From Clavaria fumosa (taxonomy: Eukaryota > Basidiomycota > Agaricomycetes > Agaricales > Clavariaceae), in assembly GCA_951802425.1 (NCBI GenBank), contig OX637801.1:3162001-3226000 (forward strand): a stretch of 64,000 bases of DNA. The letters run 5' to 3'. Positions 22,181 through 33,369 of this stretch are shown in pieces (the first letter of the stretch is position 1; each line of letters begins with the position of its first letter). The notes under the pieces were generated by a model. The model was given only the letters and a program-made list of their open reading frames with translations. It was not told where the DNA came from and did no database searches. A program made the position numbers and the translations under genes.

Positions 22181-22789
22181 TAGCTACATCTTTCGTATTT
22201 ACTGCGCTCTAGTGGAGTGGGATTTGCCTGCTGGCACTTCCCCTTCGCTCTGGAGCATTTTCATCAGGCACTCGGGCGTGTTGGAGGTTGACTTGGCCAC
22301 TCAGCCTCCAACTTCGTGCCCTACATATTTTCTCGAATCTACTTAATTTTTTTGCTACTCTACTTTTTTGCTTGGACTTCGTCGTTTTTATTATTATTTT
22401 CAAGTAACCATTTACTTAGTTAGGTGAAATATTGATAGTTTGTCAGACCTAACCCTAACCTTAGTCATGGGCCAACGTGCTCTTTTCGACTCTGATGCCA
22501 CTTCGGCCAGACCACTTTCTTTGTTGAGGTAAATATCGGCCAGGTCGTTTTTATCAATTGCCTTACCTTCGGCCCATACGATTTATTAGTAAACATCAAC
22601 TATGGGCCCTGCTCTTTTTGACGCTGATACCACTTTGGCCATTGTCGGCCAGGACGTTCTTATTGAATAGCTGAACTTCAACCGATGTGATTTATTTGTG
22701 GTTCTAAAAATACAATCATCCCTGAACATGTGGGAAAGGCATGGCCACTCATTGATTGATCTATCGATAACACCTCTCTGACCCTCACA
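22181..22789. other. Upstream region of the H3-mimic gene
   Basis: No gene is seen. Several GGCC-containing motifs (TCGGCCAG, GGGCCAAC) recall the TIR satellite. A short CTAACCCTAACC string occurs at about 22450 but is too short to be telomeric. Confidence 0.5.
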
Positions 22790-24342
22790 ATGGCCCGAAC
22801 TAAACAGACACCAAAGAAGAGTACAGGTGGACGCGCTCTACGGGTAAACCCTGGCGTTGGATCACTCCCGCCTCCCCAGATTTTGCACAGTCATGAAAGT
22901 GGGGGTGAGCAGGTACGTATTCACTGCTTACCTGCCAAGCAACTGTGCTAACCAACCGTAGTATTGTTACATGTGTCTGAATGGCGGTCATCTCGTCATT
23001 TGTGACCGCTGCTCACGAGCACTCTGCAACAAGTGCATCGCAATTCCGCCGACAATTGAAAGCTATGAACAACTTAAGTTCCTTTGCCTTTACTGCCACT
23101 CGCAGGCGTTCAAAGGGCCCACGCTACAGCCCTATTACGTGCGTCCTTTACATTCATTTTCTCTGCCCAGCTGTTCTAAAATCAGACAGGGTTTCTACAT
23201 TCACAAAGGTCTTGAGCTTGTCGATGAAAAGCTCAATCCAAATTCGTTAAAACCAGCATTTCCTTCGCATCTCACTGTTGTCGGCAACTTCCAAATGACC
23301 GCTGCCTCCCATGTCAGCAACGGAGGTCTAACTGTCCTTCATTTTATTCTTCGTGGTTTGGACAGCGCAGGATCACCTGCTGTGATCCTGGTGGAGTATA
23401 TGCGAGCATATTTGGAGTCGTCGCTGTTGTTCTACGAAGAGATTGTATTCGATTTGGGTGACGATGCTGGCATCAAGGCTCATGTTGCCAAGATGCAAAG
23501 TCTATCCGATCGTATCAAGTAAGTCAATTTATGCTTCAAATGTGGTTGTACTAATCATTGTAGGCATACCCATCCCCGTGTCCTCATCTTCGTAACAAAC
23601 CACTCACACGAAGACACAGGCGACTTATTCCTGGCACCGTGTGCGGTTCTGTTAAACATGTGAGTGGTTCATTGCATGTGCAACGTGGTTGGCTGAAGTT
23701 AAGTGTAACAGGTCCTCAACTTGCTCCTTCCATCTCAATACACATCGTTTCTTAAAGAACGCGATACCACACTGTGGATGATGTCTTGCGGTGCTTTGGT
23801 CAGGAACGCCTCAAGCTATGCCGAGCTGGCTGAGATCACCAAGCAGTAAGTTATTGCAGCATGAAATTGGACATGTATTCACATGTTTCTGCAGACTTTC
23901 AGTCCTTAATGTCGTTGCATTTACTGCAGCTGAGTTACAGCCTTGCCTCACGGTGGGGTTTATCATCGGATATGCTCAGCAAGTCTTGGTCGAAAAATTC
24001 GCACTTGAGGACTGTTTCCGACGTCTGCTTCCGACTACCTCTGCGATTTGCCGACACACCGACATCGTTCATATCCGTACAGTAAATGGGCAAGTCCGAG
24101 GAAATTGCTACACATGGGTTCATCCTGATCTGCGACCATGGGGACACCAGCTCCCTGTGCAGTGCAGCCGGTGTGGGTGTATCAGAGCATGGGTCTCAGC
24201 CAGTGGCCCTGAACTTTCTCGATTATTCACATGTGGAAACCCGAAATGTTCCAACACACTGGTTTTCAATGCCCCCGAGGCCAGGGTATGGCTCGGTCCC
24301 GAAATTCTTGGCGGTCGTTGGCTACTAACTCAACATGATTAG
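22790..24342 (+). CDS. Histone H3-tail mimic fused to a PHD-like finger; possible CHAT-like protease
   Basis: Exon 1 (22790-22912) encodes M followed by ARTKQTPKKSTGGRA, a near copy of the histone H3 N-terminus. Exon 2 (22962-23518) opens with a Cys-rich finger CYMC-x9-CDRC-x4-CNKC...CLYC, PHD/ADD-like with Cys in place of the usual His. Further exons are about 23564-23645/59, 23712-23845 and 23895-24342. The middle has an NHSHEDTGDL segment and later MMSCGAL, spaced like the His and Cys of a CHAT/caspase-fold protease; this is inference. A second Cys2-Cys2 ribbon lies near the C-terminus. The strong GTGAGT donor at 23660 is out of phase with the next exon; a weaker donor at 23646 keeps frame and gives 447 aa. 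That junction is either non-canonical or a 1-nt frameshift. The role is probably nuclear, at chromatin. Confidence 0.7.
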
Positions 24343-25068
24343 ACCCCATGTATGTAGCCTTTCTCTGTAACAGTATATGTCTGGCAAAGCCCAGGGAAAC
24401 AATCAATTTTTTTGTCTCGGCCAGTAGATTGAGTGTTAACTTGAGTGTTTATCAAAGGGATCACAACCACAATACATACAATATTCACCTCCCCTCCCTC
24501 CTTAACTCACAACTGCGCAACACCTATGTACACCACATACAACTGTGTTTTTGTCTTAGATACGTGTTGTGATTCAAAAAAGTCACAAGACTTCGTTGAT
24601 TCAACAAAGTCATGTGACTTTTTGAGTCGCCCCATACCTTGATCAAAGAGTATATCTTGGTCCAAATTCTTTGACATTATTGGCCCACTCTATTTAGTTT
24701 GTCTCAGCCAATACATACCTGGATTGAAAGGTACATCTTGGCCTATCATTGTTGGTCTTTATTTGACATAATTGACTTTTCATCAGATTGTGTTGAAATT
24801 ATGGTCAAAACAACACAGCAACCCAATTCCTTGATTGGGTATGGCTATGTGTGATATCTTGTGCATATAGTTAATAGCAAGCCAGGCCCCTCACCTTGAA
24901 AGATACAATATGGAGTATGTTCAGGGAGACGTTGCACACCCATCGTCCTCATGCACAGCAAAAGGACCTCAAGACAAGGTCAGACATCTGACTTGGTTTA
25001 TACAGGTTGCCTGACTCTTTAATGTCAGGTTAAAGATTTGGGGTACCCTCCACGCTTTAAAAAACAAC
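24343..25068. other. Intergenic region between H3-mimic and TET/JBP genes
   Basis: No coding signal is seen. The stretch contains a strong inverted repeat at 24571-24628 and scattered TTGGCC/TTGGTC motifs like those of the TIRs. Confidence 0.5.
24571..24628. repeat. Inverted repeat (hairpin), 28-bp arms
   Basis: GATTCAAAAAAGTCACAAGA and onward pairs with the reverse complement ending CATGTGACTTTTTGAGTC. The arms are largely complementary with a few mismatches. Confidence 0.8.
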
Positions 25069-26228
25069 ATGGACGCCGAACCCTATCTTCCTGGCCAACA
25101 TGTTAGGGCTGATGAGCTGAGAAGAATCACACTGACTGTGGCCTATGCCATCCTGAACCCAAGTGAGTTAGTTCCTTATTTGCTACAACTAATTCTCAAA
25201 CTTTTGTAGTCCAAACCAGTTGGGACATAGAACGCTTCGCTGACAGCGTGAAGCAAATCAACATGGTGGCAAAGTATGGCATGTCTAGCCGTACAGAGAA
25301 TGAGCTGGTTAGGCTCAGCAAGTTCTTCGAGCAACCTCAAGACCTTGGAGGTCAAGAAGACCCATGTGTCCTCCTCGATAAGCATGGACGAATAGGTTTA
25401 TGGTATTTGCCTGGAATACTTTCTCCAAGCCAAGTGGTGAGTCATGGCCCCAAACCTGTCCTCCCTTACCCACACCATTCCAGAAGGATTACAATGGAGC
25501 AGTCAACATAATTGGAGCAGCACTAGAGACAGACGTACCCAGCAATGCAGGCGTTCTGCAGGTTTCATCACTCCAGATGGTGGGGGTGAGTTTGGAGCTG
25601 GAGTTCTTAGCTTCTCGCCAGGGTGGTTTATGCAAGCACAGGAGGCAAGTGCTCATTCACTCTGTTGTTAGCAAATATCTGACATTGCTTAGAGAATTAT
25701 TGATAAGCTGCATGCTTCGGTCAGTAGCAGCAGGAGTACACCACTCCATCTCTGCAGTCCATTGCACATGCCGAGGTCCTGTGCAATGCAACAATGAGCT
25801 TGACTGCCCCACATCTATATGACTTGGGGTGCTCAGCCATTGTGAAGCTGCAATCTGGAATGGAAATGAGCAAGCCATGCAAAAACGTCGAACAGTGGCC
25901 ATCCATTTTTTCTGCGATGCAGGTCATCGTTAACCGAAAGACAGGCCCACATCGAGACAAGGGGGGGTGCCCTTCACATTACGACCTCTTAGTGAGTGTC
26001 GGGACTCACAATTCTGCCACTTTCAAGTTACAAGAACTTGGACTTTCGTTGCTTTATAAGCCTGGAGCATTTGTGATTCTGGCGGGTAAGGTGTTCCTTC
26101 ATGAGGTGACGACATGGGAAGGGGGAGAGAGGATATGTGTGGCTCATTTCATGAAAGATGCAGTGCATAACCGTTTGCAGTTGCCAAGACCACAGTGGCC
26201 AATTCATAGCATGTACTTAGATGTATAA
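25069..26228 (+). CDS. TET/JBP-family 2OG-Fe(II) dioxygenase (5-methylcytosine oxidase-like)
   Basis: A phase-consistent model has exons 25069-25162, 25210-25436, 25543-25644, 25693-25719 and 25758-26228 (306 aa). One intron is GC-AG (25645-25692) and one is only 38 nt (25720-25757). The double-stranded beta-helix shows the iron ligands: the HxD motif (His at 25950-25952, Asp at 25956-25958) and the distal His (26100-26102). The 2-oxoglutarate-binding Arg is at 26130-26132. Upstream GRIGLWYLPG and LSFSPGWF segments match the fungal family as I know it. Family members oxidise 5-methylcytosine or thymine in DNA, in the nucleus. The region 25484-25542 may be coding in another frame, so a frameshift there cannot be excluded. 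The stop lies 19 bp from the convergent KDZ stop. Confidence 0.8.
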
Positions 26229-26247
26229 AGCTGACATGAATGGCAAA

Positions 26248-29200
26248 TCATTTGCCTATGCTTCTTTCCTGCAAGCAGTTCCACATCTCCACTTGCTTCC
26301 ATGCATAGCATGCATGACCTGGCTGACTCTTTCCTTCACTGGCCTCTGCCCTTCTAACCCAAAGTAACTTCTGGTGTCTGAACCACTGTGTTGTGCTTGC
26401 CATTTCAAAGTTAAGGACTTCCACCTCTTCTTCCCATCTCTTGAATCGAGCCTTGCTACGAAGCCAATTGACTCTGTGGACTATTCAATTGTCAGCTTAG
26501 GCTTGGGGTTGTTTAGAAGTATTATAACGCACACTCATCCATCCACCCATGTCTCCCATCTGCACTGAATTGACCAGCATTCCAAAACCAAGCCAATTTA
26601 TCTGTGCGTTGTCCAAAACGATTGGGTTGGGTGATATCTCCGCTTAACTTTAAATGCTCTCGAAGGAGTGGCTTGTAGATCTCTAGAACCACTTCACTGG
26701 CTCCCAGCCGTTCCATTGCACACCGGCACCGTCTATAAGCTTCAACTTGGATCCTGACCTTTGCTTCAATTCGTCTAACATTTTTCCATGCCCTTGATGT
26801 ATTCTTGGTGCCACATGCATGTCTGACCTATTGGTATGATAAGTATATTATATGTTAGAGCAGGGGCATTACATACGTCTGTTCGGAATAGTATGGCCTT
26901 GTGCCCTAGAAGAAGTCGAAGTCTTTCAAGAATGTCATTTGCCTGGCCTTTCCGAAGCTCAAGCTCCTGCTTTGCAAGTGCTAGGAAGCCCCCAGTCTCC
27001 AATGTACCAGGCTTGAGTGATGATGGCAATCGAATAACAGCATTCTCTGGTGTTGTGTCCATCTGTTTCCCATCTTCATCTTCACTGTCATGGGTGTCAT
27101 CACCCACCTCACTTCGGTCTGATTGGCTTTCATGTTCAACCACTGAAACAAGAACCAGGTTGCTGCACAGTGACCCTTCTCCCAATCCCAATAGAGAGGC
27201 CTTCTCATGGAAGGCATCAATTTGTTTCATAAGTCTGTGCCGCCGTTCTTGAATTGCAAGCTGCTCATCTGATGATGTGTGTTTGGACAATTTGTAGACA
27301 TCAGATCTAAGGGTGCTCCTGATAACATATTTCAGTTTTGTGAATTCAGGACATTCATAAACCTACTGGACTTGTTCAATGCATAGGCCTTCATTAAGCC
27401 AAGCCAGAGAGGAATGTGAAAAGCCATCAGCCTTGTCCATTTCCTCCAGTAAAAGCAGAATCTCTGCTTGTGTTGGAGCTGCATGACAAACTTGAGCACA
27501 AAAATAATGTGGGGTACTTGAAGAGTCCTAACCTTTTTGTATCTGCACATCGTAGATGTCGAGGGCATCTCCTCTTCTGGCCATGGCTTCATTTTCTTGA
27601 GCCAACCATTCCTGGATCCGATCAGGTGACATTGATGTCATCAAACTTTCATAGGCCTCTTTGGTCTCTTTATGTTGTGATTGGGCCACACTGAGCTTTT
27701 TCTGTAGTGCAGTGGCTGAACCCATGTCAGTTCAATCTTTTCACGCAGAAAGTGGGTCAACTAGCACATACTCATACCAACAAGTTTCTTCCAGTTTGAA
27801 TCTCACATATGGTCATCATACACCTCTGCACGATGGGCCTTGCTCATTGCTCTTGCACTTGTTGAGATTTTGTTAAATTCTGCCCATAAAGTCTCCAGGA
27901 TTTCGCCATCTTGTTGACCAGCCCCTTCAACGAAATTCAAGCTGTACCTTGCAAAACAGCTGGGAATATGAGCACTAAGATGCCACTTGCCAATGGCTGG
28001 AATAAACTCCTGCCATTCTCCAAGTCTCAATAAGCTGTTGTGCTCCACACGTGTGGAGAAATTTCGAAAGAATTGACAGGCAATATCATAGATTACCAAG
28101 GCACGTTGGAGACCATCTGTTCGGTATTGAAGTGCCTGGCATATGCTGTAGTCCATGTTCATATGCCTAATGAACATCATCATTAGAACCCATAGAAGAT
28201 GGTACAACAGACTGTGTACTTCTCTCCCTTTTGAAAATCCACGACACTGTGAGGAACAAAGCAACCATGCCTTGAACAAGCACAAGCCCCTATTCCAGTG
28301 GACTCGAGATCCTTTTGAGTGGATGATTGCTTGTTGTTCGCCCTATAATTATGACATGTTGATTTCTGAGAGACGCTAATTAATTTGGCAAGTCAGAACT
28401 GAAATTAGGTTTCATGCCTCGGATATGTCTGTTGCTGCATGGAGGTGTTGTTGATATGGATCTTTGGCAACCATATAGCCTAACCCATCTGTTAGCCAGA
28501 CGTCATCGCTGGGCTTCTTCATTCGGATGTGATCAGCATGGAAGTTTCCATCCACCACAAGGGAGCGAGTGAGCAAAAGCCTGTTGAATAATTGTCAATT
28601 ATACGAATTTCAAACACATGCTTGGCCCATTCTCCAACCACAGTGGATGAAGCCGAGTTTAACCATCAATTGCTCCTGGCCAGGGTGATTGCTCTGGCTG
28701 AAGTGGCACTGGGCCAAGCCAAAATAATCAGTTGTATGGCCAGGATAATCATTCTCTCCCAAGTGTCACTGGGCCAAGCCGAGAAAACATGTCATGGCCC
28801 AGATGAAGAATATGGTGAAAAGCTTCGGCCCATACGAATGCTTTTGCAAAAAAACCCTCCAATGCTCACCGATTACTGTCCCCTCCTGCTGGCAAATTAA
28901 CCCCAGGTTGAGGACAAGCAGGACAGAATAGTGCAAGGTCCCCATTTTGGGGGTGTCTTCCATCATGCCCAAAGCCAAATCTCTTCAATGCTAAGAGATT
29001 CCTCCATTGCCGAGAAACACGGAGCAATTCTCTGTATCGATTCTGTCATATTTTTTCAACAATTCATTCACAGGTGAAGTGCCCTGTTACTTACAGGAAC
29101 TCTTCCAGGGAGTGCATTGTCTGTAAAACATTGCAACTTCTGACAAAAACTCATTGCTGCTGTCTTGCATTCCATGGAATCCATGTAGAAGTGGTCAAGG

Positions 29201-30061
29201 ACATCAAATGTGAAAGCAGTTTTTGGTGTGGCAAGGCTGGCTGGAAAAAGACTCCTCTTGAAGAGCTGTAGATGTGGGGGACTAGCACCCACACACCCAC
29301 ACCAGCAGACACGGTGATAGAAGATGCCTGAGCTGTGCACAATGACAAGTTTAGATGTTCGGGAATTGTCCTCCACAAGTTCTGAGATGTTGCCATCAAT
29401 GTGCTTCTCTGTGTCACCATCACCAAGTTTTACATCCTCCCAAATATCCATGCCATCACATGTGCTGGGACAGGGGGCTCCACCATGGCCCATATAGAGG
29501 GTGAAACCCAGTTCAAATAGGGAAGATTTCAGGAAGCATCTACCATTCCAGACTTGAATCCGATGAAATGGTAAGGATTCATGAGTTGTGAGGATGCAGC
29601 TGTTGCAGAACAAGTTGCCTCCAAAGCAGTCAGAGCATCTGATAGATGGTTGCTCCGCAGCACATGTGGAGCATCTAGAGTTGGGTGGTGGAGCCTCTCC
29701 AGCAAGCAACTCAAAGAGATATTGTTCTCGGAATGGCAGCCAGTCTCTGAGGAAATCATTTTGTGACTTTGCCGTTGTGCCTCAGCAATGTAATCCAGAT
29801 GAACGGCACATGCCATACCTTTGTCTGTCTCGAAGGTCTGCTTGGAATATCACAACCTGGGTGGGGGTCTGTGTGATCTAAGGGAGGCAGGGAGTCAAAA
29901 CGGAATCGCTTTGTGGGGTGCTGGAGTGGAGATTTTGAGTATTTCACAGTCTTCTCTCGGTGGTGCCAATATCCCTGCCGATTTTGGTAAGGAACCCATT
30001 CCACATCTTGAAGCAGCACATGAGGTCGTTTAGCATGACTCTTTGATGATTTTCGGGCCAT
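26248..30061 (-). pseudogene. KDZ transposase of element A, 11 exons, one in-frame stop
   Basis: Eleven exons join in phase to exactly 1000 codons: 30061-29819, 29766-29095, 29042-28870, 28580-28418, 28365-28220, 28166-27778, 27715-27533, 27478-27367, 27318-26877, 26827-26575 and 26471-26248. Exon 2 holds a CxC2-type Cys cluster preceding the transposase core. The KDZ core has STCHNYRA, TGIGACAC-x-RHGCF, SVVDFQKGE, MNMDYSIC, VIYDIACQ and GAGQQDGEILETLWAEFN; the acidic residues in DIACQ and DGEILETLW are the likely catalytic ones. One in-frame TGA (27803-27805, codon 587) interrupts it. Using that GTGAGA as a splice donor would break the frame. The intron at 28417-28366 is GC-AG, and the 28869-28581 intron (about 290 nt) holds GGCC repeats. 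A single nonsense change makes this a near-intact, recently active transposase. Confidence 0.88.
28581..28869 (-). other. Unusually long intron of the KDZ gene with GGCC motifs
   Basis: This intron is about 290 nt, whereas the others in the gene are mostly 50-60 nt. It carries tandem GGGCCAAGCC and TGGCCAGG motifs like the element's TIR satellite. Confidence 0.7.
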
Positions 30062-30339
30062 TGTGGTGAATGGAGGAAGCAAGAAAGAAAGAAAATCAAC
30101 ACACAGCACGTGACTATGTGGATTAGACTTAAGTAATATGAGAATGATAATATGAATGGTTAGCATCATTGGCTGAGGCAGTAAAGCACATTCTTAGCTG
30201 ACATGAACCCCAAGGTGTAAATCTTGGCCAAAACTCTTATCTTGGAAAGATCAATGAATATTGGGAAGTCTTAATACCATGTCCAATCATAGTTTCAGTT
30301 TCTTGATTTCACCAAGATGATTTGAACAGTTTGATCATG
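30062..30339. other. Upstream region of the KDZ gene
   Basis: No gene is seen. The stretch grades into the right satellite, with the first TTGGCC motifs from about 30225. It is probably the transposase promoter. Confidence 0.5.
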
Positions 30340-33052
30340 CTGTCACCTTGGCCAACATGAACAGCATGAATCTTGGCCAAACTAATATGAGGTTAAAGAT
30401 GGAGTGTATTGGCCAGTCTGAATATTACAGCATCGCTTGCATGTCGGCCAGCACTATATTTTTGCTCTCCAATCTTGGCCAGGATGACATTAATAAAAGA
30501 TCTTGGCTGAAGCAAATTGGCCAGTCTGAATATTACAGCGTATGTACATGTTGGCCAGCACTATATTTTCATTGGCAAAGATGAAGTTAGAAAGACATCT
30601 CAGCTGAGACAAATTCAGCTGAGACAAATTCATGGGTATTATTGGCCAGTCTGAATATTACAGAATGTCTTGTATGTTGGCCAGGAATATATTTCCACTA
30701 TCCATGTTGGCCAGGACTATATTTGTGTTGCCTGGGCTGGGCCAAGATGATAATAAACGCACCTCTTGGCCGAAACGAATTACCTGATTCCAGTTATTGT
30801 CAAAGGCCAGTCTTAATATTACAGCATGTCTGGCATGTTGGCCAGGACTATATTTATGTTGCCTGAGCTGGGCCAAGATGATAATATACACCTCTTGGCC
30901 GAAATGAATGACCTGATTCCAGTTATTGCTGTAGGCCAGTCTTAATATTACAGCATGTCTGGCATGTTGGCCAGGACTATATTTATGTTGCCTGGGCTTG
31001 GCCAAGATGACATTAATAACAGATCTTGGCCGAAACGACTTACCTGAATATATTTATTGTCATAGGCCAGTCTTAATATTACAGCATGTCTGGCATGTTG
31101 GCCAGGACTATATTTATGTTGCCTGGGCTTGGCCAAGATAACATTAATAACAGATCTTGGCCGAAACGACTTACCTGAATATATTTATTGTCATAGGCCA
31201 GTCTTAATATTACAGCATGTCTGGCATGTTGGCCAGGACTATATTTATGTTGCCTGGGCTGGGCCAAGATGATAATAAATACACCTCTTGGCCGAAACGA
31301 ATTACCTGATTCCAGTTATTGTCAAAGGCCAGTCTTAATATTACAGCATGTCTGGCATGTTGGCCAGGACTATATTTGTGTTGCCTGGGCTGGGCCAAGA
31401 TGATATTAATGACACCTCTTGGCCGAAACGAATAACCTGATTCCAGTTATTGCCATTGGCCAGTCTTAATATTACAATATGTTTGGCATGTTGGCCAGGA
31501 CTATATTTGTGTTGCCTGGGCTGGGCCAAGATGATATTAATGACATCTCTTGGCCGAAACAAATTGGCAGAGGACAGTTATTGGTATTGGCCAGTCCTAA
31601 TATTACAGCATGTCTGGCATGTTGGCCAGGACTATATTTGTGTTGCCTAGGCTGGGCCAAGAGGATATTAATGACATCTCTTGGCCAAAATGAATTGGCT
31701 GAATCCAGTTATTGTCAAAGGCCAGTCTTAATATTACAGCATGTCTGGCATGTTGGCCAGGACTATATTTATGTTGCCTGGGCTTGGCCAAGCCGACATT
31801 AATACTAGATCTTGGCCGAAACGACTTACCTGAATACATTTATTGTCATAGGCCAGTCTTAATATTACAGCATGTCTGGCATGTTGGCCAGGACTATATT
31901 TATGTTGCCTGGGCTTGGCCAAGCCGACATTAATACTAGATCTTGGCCGAAACGACTTACCTGAATACATTTATTGTCATAGGCCAGTCTTAATATTACA
32001 GCATGTCTGGCATGTTGGCCAGGACTATATTTATGTTGCCTGGGCTGGGCCAAGATGATAATAAACACACCTCTTGGCCGAAACGAATTACCTGATTCCA
32101 GTTATTGTCAAAGGCCAGTCTTAATATTACAGCATGTCTGGCATGTTGGCCAGGACTATATTTGTGTTGCCTGGGCTGGGCCAAGATGATATTAATGACA
32201 CCTCTTGGCCGAAACGAATAACCTGATTCCAGTTATTGCCATTGGCCAGTCTTAATATTACAATATGTTTGGCATGTTGGCCAGGACTATATTTGTGTTG
32301 CCTGGGCTGGGCCAAGATGATATTAATGACACCTCTTGGCCGAAACGAAGAACCTGATTCCAGTTATTGCCATTGGCCAGTCTTAATATTACAATATGTT
32401 TGGCATGTTGGCCAGGACTATATTTGTGTTGCATAAGCTGGGCCAAGATGATATTAATGATATCTCTTGGCCGAAACAAATTGGCAGAGTCCAGTTATTG
32501 GTATTGGCCAGTCTTAATATTACAGCATGTCCAACATGTTGGCCAGGACTATATTTATGCTGCCTGGGCTTGGCCAAGACGACATTAATAACCTCTCTTG
32601 GTCGAAACGAATTACAGGAAGCCATTTATTGGTATTGGCCAGTCTTAATATTACAGCATGTCTGGCATGTTGGCCAGGACTATATTTGTTTGGCCTGGGC
32701 TGGGCCAAGATGATATTAATGTCACCTCTTGGCTGCAACAAATGACCTGATTCAAGTTATTGCTGTAGGCCAGTCTTAATATTACAGCATATCTGGCATG
32801 TTGGCCAGGACTATATTTGTGTTGCCTGGGCTGGGCCAAGATGATATTAATGACGCCTCTTGGCCAAAACGAATAACCTGATTCCAGTTATTGCCATTGG
32901 CCAGTCTTAATATTACAATATGTTTGGCATGTTGGCCAGGACTATATTTGTGTTGCCTAGGCTGGGCCAAAAGGATATTAATGACACATCTTGGCCGAAA
33001 TGAATTACCTGAGTCCAGTTATTGGTATTGGCCAGTACTCTATTTGTGTTGC
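30340..33052 (+). repeat. Right TIR satellite of element A, 131-bp tandem array (first part)
   Basis: From about 30640 the array repeats with an exact 131-bp period (for example 30948, 31079, 31210, 31341, 31472, 31603). The unit contains GGCCAGTCTTAATATTACAG, GGCATGTTGGCCAGGAC and CTTGGCCGAAACGAATTACC. The array resumes after the chromovirus insertion, at 38954-39340. Translated ORFs here repeat every 131 bp on both strands and are not genes. Confidence 0.93.
33048..33052. repeat. Target-site duplication GTTGC (left copy) of G2
   Basis: GTTGC precedes the 5' LTR and recurs at 38949-38953 after the 3' LTR, inside the satellite sequence TGTTGCCTAGGC. Confidence 0.9.
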
Positions 33053-33357
33053 TGTCAGGATCGCTTACATAAGCAGGTTGGAAAGGCCAAGAAAGGATCG
33101 CAAAAGAGTTGCGGGAAGTTTGCGGACGAGTCACGTGACCCGAACGGGTGGTGGCTTACATAATGGGAAAATCACGTGACCCGGGCCTGGACGCATCACG
33201 TGACGCACGGGGTCCGAGCGTGGGAACGCCGGCAACTCCCGAACCGCTCGCTATATATACTACGTCGCTTTCTTACTTGTACCCTTTTCCCCTTATGTTA
33301 GTATCGTCATCATCGACCTTACGTTAAGTTGTGTGAACCGTGAGACTAAGTCTGACA
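33053..33357 (+). repeat. 5' LTR of G2
   Basis: A 305-bp LTR with a TATATATA box at about 33250-33258 and four CACGTGA/TCACGTGAC motifs that may bind bHLH factors. Confidence 0.92.
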
Positions 33358-33359
33358 CA

Positions 33360-33369
33360 ATACTAACAT
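33360..33369 (+). other. Putative self-priming PBS of G2
   Basis: ATACTAACAT, two bases after the 5' LTR, is the exact reverse complement of 33295-33304 in the LTR, about 40 nt downstream of its TATA box. This is the same arrangement as in G1 and in Tf1-type elements. Confidence 0.55.

Noticed and set aside
21486..22212. Repeated ORFs of Ala-Met-Gly-Gly-Gly type and their antisense counterpart
   Set aside because: They follow the 201-bp tandem period exactly and lack any flanking gene structure.
22449..22465. CTAACCCTAACC resembling telomeric repeats
   Set aside because: Only about two units, with no array, so it is no evidence for an interstitial telomere.
26374..26568. Plus-strand ORF after the TET/JBP gene as an additional small gene
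   Set aside because: It lies antisense to the last exons of the KDZ transposase, which phase perfectly on the minus strand.
30340..33040. Repeated 62-107 aa ORFs on both strands in the satellite array
   Set aside because: They recur every 131 bp in step with the tandem unit and appear on both strands; they are translations of repeat DNA.
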